Source of the DNA: Chondrus crispus
Taxonomy: Eukaryota; Rhodophyta; Florideophyceae; Gigartinales; Gigartinaceae
NCBI RefSeq assembly: GCF_000350225.1
Contig: NW_005178881.1
Location: forward strand, 161,409 to 225,408
Length of the DNA stretch: 64,000 nucleotides
Direction of reading: 5' to 3'
Shown: one piece after another, positions 63,967-64,000 of the stretch
Layout: every line of letters begins with the position of its first letter
Numbering within the stretch: the stretch's first letter is position 1
Made by a program: the position numbers and the translations under genes
Notes under the pieces: model-generated
What the model was told of the DNA's origin: nothing
The model's input: only the letters and a program-made list of their open reading frames with translations
Database searches by the model: none

Positions 63967-64000
63967 CGCACCCGCACCCGCACCCACCCCCCCCCCCCCC
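63967..64000. repeat. ACCCGC repeats and terminal C14 run
   Basis: CGCACCCGCACCCGCACCCA followed by C14 at the window edge. It may be low-complexity DNA, or an assembly effect if a contig ends here. Confidence 0.7.

Larger units (their letters stand above)
62661..64000. other. Intergenic, 5' side of TPS-like gene
   Basis: No gene seen. It contains a 58-bp tandem pair (62987-63102), a duplicated 19-mer CCAAAATCGAAACCAGCTT (63498 and 63572), a 24-bp palindrome (63597-63620), a hairpin (63672-63726) and several GTACAGTA-like motifs, and ends in ACCCGC repeats and C14. Confidence 0.6.

Noticed and set aside
63967-64000. Terminal C-rich repeat as a telomere
   Set aside because: Only about three ACCCGC units and a C-run, with no longer array. 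It cannot be told from low complexity or an assembly edge.
1-64000. CRISPR arrays, bacterial operons, rRNA genes
   Set aside because: No regularly spaced repeats with unique spacers, no rRNA-like sequence, and the gene content is eukaryotic.

Overview
The window looks like nuclear DNA of a multicellular (florideophyte-type) red alga. This is an inference: the host genes are compact and without visible introns, a fused trehalose-phosphate-synthase-like gene of the kind linked to floridoside synthesis in red algae is present, and the genes sit beside a very large block of nested retroelements. I cannot name the species.

Layout. (1) 1-22151: two diverged copies of one chromodomain-bearing Ty3/gypsy family (chromovirus), both on the minus strand. 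Each has a 5' LTR, a tRNA primer site, gag, a -1 frameshift site, pol (protease, RT, RNase H, integrase, chromodomain) and, between pol and the 3' LTR, an extra gene on the opposite (plus) strand. Copy 1 (1-11396) runs off the left edge and is nearly intact apart from a few stop codons. Copy 2 (11397-22151) is decayed and carries a solo LTR. (2) 22152-25023: a decayed Harbinger-type (DDE_4) transposase. (3) 25024-30207: a decayed Ty1/copia element with both LTRs and a GAAGG target duplication. (4) 30411-33130: a gypsy remnant lacking RT. (5) 33131-40326: old debris holding a hAT relic, a solo LTR and a PIF-type transposase relic. (6) 40776-50537: a Crypton-like tyrosine-recombinase gene cut into four pieces by a solo LTR (41293-42349), a second Ty1/copia element (42829-49268, itself hit by two solo LTRs) and an 818-bp inverted-repeat element (49398-50215). 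The target-site duplications let the order of most insertions be read. (7) 51848-62660: a host gene island with a His/Asp-rich single-pass membrane protein (minus), protein disulfide isomerase (plus), a Tyr/acidic single-pass membrane protein (plus), U1-70K (plus) and a TPS-like fused synthase/phosphatase (minus). (8) 62661-64000: intergenic DNA ending in ACCCGC repeats and a C-run.

The most unusual features are the conserved antisense gene of the chromovirus family, the frameshift window defined by both copies, the fragmented tyrosine recombinase with all five catalytic residues recoverable, and a set of unrelated near-perfect hairpins. At least two of these hairpins are inverted duplications dropped into once-coding sequence.
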